A DNA stretch of 21,021 nt. It comes from Tetmemena sp. SeJ-2015. Taxonomy: Eukaryota; Ciliophora; Spirotrichea; Sporadotrichida; Oxytrichidae. A model generated the notes under the pieces. That model was not told where the DNA came from. It made no database searches and saw only the letters and a program-made list of their open reading frames with translations. Where the stretch lies: assembly GCA_027382625.1 (NCBI GenBank), contig JAJKFJ010023542.1, forward strand, positions 1 to 21,021, given 5' to 3'. This document shows, piece by piece, positions 17,640 to 21,021 of the stretch. Made by a program: the position numbers and the translations under genes. Position 1 is the stretch's first letter; each line of letters begins with the position of its first letter.

Positions 17640-20600
17640 AACCTGTACGATTATATATAGATCAGATATATCTTGCAAATTTTCCAAGTATAATGAGATC
17701 TAGACATAGTAAAGGGCTCAGGATTAGTTAGAGTGTTTAATTTCACTCTATAAGCATCTAGATAAACAAATACCCAGGCAGATTATAGAACTAAATAGTT
17801 AGATTAACGAGTAGTGACTAAGGGAGTTAGTTATGCAAAGATAGAAGCATTATTTATAATTTTAGATAATAGAGATCATTGATTGAAATGAGAGAAATAT
17901 ACGTAAGTTTGAGACTAGTTGATTCGCTAGGAGTACATAATAACGCCCATAATCGATGTAATTAATCTATAGTGGAGAAGTAATATTTACTTACAAGATT
18001 GTTTGATGAGCCTGTTATCAAATATTGAATATTACAAGAGAAAGAACTGGAATCATTAACAACTCAAAATATAGAGGATGGAATTGAAATCTTGTAATTC
18101 GACAGTCGGATACAAAGTATATAAGTTCAAAACATAATTGAAGATTTCAATTTACTTCAGGAGAATAAAATCAGGCCAGTTCAGCTTGATTCTAATTTAG
18201 GGCTTTTAGAAATTCTAGAAGCCCAAAGTGTAAATCATAACCTATCATTAGACTGTAACGTGGAAGAGATTTCTATCTATAAATAACTAAATCCACCGGT
18301 CTAAGAATATTCTGTTCTTGATACAACTAATTATAAAGCTGATATAGGATAAGAGAAGGTGCTAGAATTCCCAGAAATTGATATCTAAGCTGCTATTTTT
18401 CAATTGGATCTACCTTCGAACTAAAGATAAGTTATAATATAGAGACATGGTTTAGAGTTTACAAGTCAAGAAATTCAAACCGATCCCAAGCAAAAGAAAA
18501 TAGATAAGATGGCTTCAGAATTCTCAAAGATGAAAAGTAGATTTAGCATTAGTTCACTAAAGCAGAAAGGCAAAGATAAGCTTGCAAGATGTTTCATGAA
18601 TCCGACCTGTAAGGGGCTAACTGATTCAAGAAAGCATGGAGTAGATCATGCATTTTATGAGCACTCTTTGGAAATTACAGTTCGAAAGAGTAGGCAAGAT
18701 AACTTCTCTCAAACATATCATAAAGGCCAAATCCCGAGATCTAATCGGATGGAGGCACTATATATCAAGATTTCAACAGAAAGGATGAAGCTTCAAAATC
18801 CTCAGCTACCTATGTATCTTCATCAAAATATCTTGAGATAACATTATCTGATGAGTGATTTACAATATGTTTTTAGAAGTAAATATATTAAATAGGTGTG
18901 ATCGAGTATCCTAGTCTCAAAGCACCAAAAAACACAGATTAGTTGTTACTAAATGAGGAATATCTGGATAGTTCCCTCTCAAAGCAGAACCATTAATATT
19001 GATTTAGTAAATAGAGATGTTTTTACCGTGTACTATAATTTTGAAGTGACATGACAAATTAAATCATTATGATAGAATTTTTCTTTCTAGAGATAATACT
19101 CTAGAAGACGAGTGATTAGAAGGTCCATATCGAGAGATAATAAAGGAACTTCAGAAAGTTGTAGGAGGGTTATCAGAGTCTACTTATTAGGAGTTGTTCA
19201 AGAATTTCTGAAAAGTGCTTTATTTTTAGGTTGAATCCTGTGGTTAGTTCCTCACTACAGAATAAGAAATGTATAAAGATTTTATGAAGAATTAGATGTA
19301 GCTAATTTATTGGAGGATGAATTATTCTACTTCAAGGTTTTATCTAACATGCTTTAAAATTTAAAATTCTATCATCAAAATCCATAATTTAAATTCTACA
19401 ACTAATTAAGAGATCAAACAATTTTCCAAGACACTTCTCATAATAAGTCTCATTTAAACAAATATAAGAGCTTTAACTAAACAGTGTGGTCAAGACTGTA
19501 GCGTTAGAGACAGTTCGAGAAAAATAGAAAACTGTACTTTAATCTAAAAATATACTGAGATATAATATTTAAAAAGTTCTTACGATATGCACAGAAAAAT
19601 CTATGGTCGAAATCTTTGGACGTAAAGAAATTTTCTAAGAACTTCTTTTGTCGATATCAAAGCCTTAGAATAGGAGCTAAACTTCTGTTAGTTATAAGAT
19701 ATAACTAGTAATTGAGTTAGGACCTTGAATTAATAATCTAATAAAGAACACAGTTATTGAGTTGTTAACAGAAATATCTAAGACACAAGTAAGCACCTGC
19801 AGTTTTTTAAATCACTATAGATCTTAAAAAATGAAGAGCTTGAACTTTTCTATGGAAATTCTAGAGTTAGAGAAATACATACTAATCATTTTGGGAAGAA
19901 TGACTTTCAAGAGGACTTAACCAAAATGATTATCTATGAAATTCTATAGAAACTATTCTCTAGTGATGTGAAATATATCTGTCGCTATATATAACTCTGA
20001 TATAAATAATAGGCAAATTACGACTTTTGATCTTGTAATTATCATAAATCTATTAATGAAGAAAGGTATGAGAGTTTATGCAATGAGGATCTGAAATCTT
20101 AAGAAATTGACTCTGATAAAAGTTTAAGAGTAGAGGAGATAGATTTCATCTGTATAGTTATCGAAGAGGAAACAGAAATTAGATTCAAGTGAAATTAAGA
20201 ATTAAAACTCAGTAATAATGATCAATTAATTCAGAAACTCCTTCTTGAAGACAAATGTTTGAATTAAGAGTTTAGAAATCATAAAGAAGAGGACTGAATC
20301 AAGACACTAAGTTGTTGAATATAGCTTAAATAAAATGTTACTGATTTATTAGTTTGAGATTGTGCATTTTATTTGCAGATATAAAATATAGTTAATTTCA
20401 TTTAGATGTGATTACTAATAGAAGTACCTAAAAGAAGTTATGCATTATAATGAGAAAAGAAGTGCTATGGTTGATTAGAATCAGTAGAGAAAGATTAATT
20501 TCATTTCATTTGAGTTAGAAAATAGATATTTAATACTGAGACATTTATTAAAATAACTCGAAAATGACACTATAGAGAATAGAGAAAGAATTCTTTAAGA

Positions 20601-20722
20601 CTTGATACATCCTGATCGTAGTATATCAAATCTATTGCTCTCTTGAAAGGTACAGAAAAAGTAATTATAAGAAAGTTTGAAAATTTTGTAATGACCTCTA
20701 CTCTATTGTCTAAAACATGTGA
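17640..20722 (+). pseudogene. Decayed paralogue of the 6254-10841 gene, with one perfectly conserved block
   Basis: The plus strand is homologous to the minus strand of about 9100-6254 through its whole length. Clear anchors include 19618-19730 (against about 7350-7240), 19830-19920 (GAAGAGCTTGA... against about 7180-7090, near 80% identity with frame-changing indels) and 20640-20722, ending at the same ACATGTGA stop. Apart from 18035-18586 the copy is strongly diverged, carries TGAs (for example 18026) and single-base indels, and is about 200 bp longer between 18586 and 19640. Within it one frame is open from 18029 to 18901. It is most simply a decaying copy; a separate functional paralogue with its own IES pattern cannot be excluded. 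Confidence 0.6.
18035..18586 (+). repeat. 552-bp perfect inverted repeat, copy in the decayed paralogue
   Basis: Identical to the minus strand of 8207-8758. The block starts at CAAGAGAAAG, nine bases after a TGA that closes the frame in this copy, and ends at AAGCTTGCA, after which identity falls to roughly 70%. Confidence 0.9.
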
Positions 20723-20856
20723 TGGTTTGAATCAGGAAATGCGTCTGCGATAAGAAAATTCAGTGTAAGATACGATTGGAAATACAGGAGGATCTTAGTT
20801 GCAGTTACACCTAGGAGGGACGAACAGAAGGCAGTTCAAAAGATTTCACTGACTCA
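20723..20856 (+). other. 5' flank of the right-edge gene
   Basis: After the decayed paralogue ends, the sequence becomes less AT-rich. The frame of the ATG at 20857 is open upstream to at least 20782 (reading EDLSCSYTQEGRTEG), so part of this flank may be coding. Confidence 0.3.
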
Positions 20857-21021
20857 ATGGACTGGAAAGACCAGCTTTTCTTGTAAACCAAGCTCTCTCA
20901 GACAAGCATGAACTTAGTAGAAATCATAAAGAAAAAGCAGCAAGAAGCCATTGCATCCTATTTCAAAAAGCCTTTCAAACTCACATAATAGAGTTCAATG
21001 AACCATGAAGACATAGAGGAG
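20857..21021 (+). CDS. N-terminal part of an unrecognised gene, cut by the right edge
   Basis: ATG 20857 opens 55 codons to the window end without TGA, with Gln from TAA/TAG: it begins MDWKDQLFLQTKLSQTSMNL and continues with a Lys-rich helix-like part (VEIIKKKQQEAIASYFKKPF). Base composition is closer to that of the 12000-12314 coding region than to the flanks. No family is recognised. The start could be further upstream because the frame is open there. Confidence 0.45.

Noticed and set aside
1..21021. Paramecium or Tetrahymena origin
   Set aside because: The code would fit, but pointers such as AAATGAGA, TGGTGTGAA, GAGTT and ACAT lack the obligatory TA of Paramecium IESs, and the AT content is lower than usual for Tetrahymena.
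1..21021. Telomere-bearing (TBE-type) transposon or other transposase gene
   Set aside because: I found no C4A4 repeats, no DDE-type transposase motif and no terminal inverted repeats enclosing the duplicated segments; the inverted pairs are gene pieces.

Overview
The window reads as germline (micronuclear) DNA of a spirotrich ciliate, most likely a hypotrich of the Oxytricha/Stylonychia kind. Two observations lead there. First, standard-code ORFs are all short, but long protein-like frames appear when TAA and TAG are read as Gln and only TGA as stop. Second, these frames shift abruptly, and most shifts sit on a pair of short direct repeats (4-9 bp, variable sequence). Removing one repeat copy plus the spacer rejoins the frame exactly. 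This is the layout of internal eliminated sequences (IESs) with pointers between macronuclear-destined segments. Several pointers contain no TA (AAATGAGA, TGGTGTGAA, GAGTT, ACAT), which argues against Paramecium-type TA-bounded IESs. I see no C4A4 telomere repeat, rRNA, tRNA or CRISPR. All calls are by eye, without searches.

Layout. 1-4611 (-): a large, probably cell-surface protein with a Thr-rich N-terminal linker, a Cys-rich furin-like repeat, then parallel beta-helix-like rungs, running off the left edge. 4697-5704 (+): an unrecognised basic protein, divergent from the first gene. 5705-6253: AT-rich spacer between convergent genes. 6254-10841 (-): a large, hydrophilic, Glu/Asn/Gln-rich protein of unknown family, broken by about a dozen IESs. 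11399-12314 (-): another unrecognised gene with the clearest IES (9-bp pointer); it may be the 5' part of the same transcription unit. 12355-15181: no gene I can defend. 15230-15430: a less AT-rich island. 15529-16520 (+): a second copy of part of the beta-helix gene. 16533-17532 (+): an unrecognised gene with a 49-bp IES and a 9-bp pointer. 17640-20722 (+): a decayed paralogue of the 6254-10841 gene. 20857 to the right edge (+): the start of a further gene.

The main structural theme is paired inverted duplication. A ~990-bp beta-helix segment (about 95% identical) and a ~3-kb segment of the acidic gene both occur twice in opposite orientation, but around different axes and in a different relative order, so this is not one simple palindrome. 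Inside the second pair lies a 552-bp block that I compared base by base and found identical, flanked on both sides by homologous DNA that has diverged strongly. It looks like a recent gene-conversion (or segment-copying) tract between a functional germline gene and its decaying relative.
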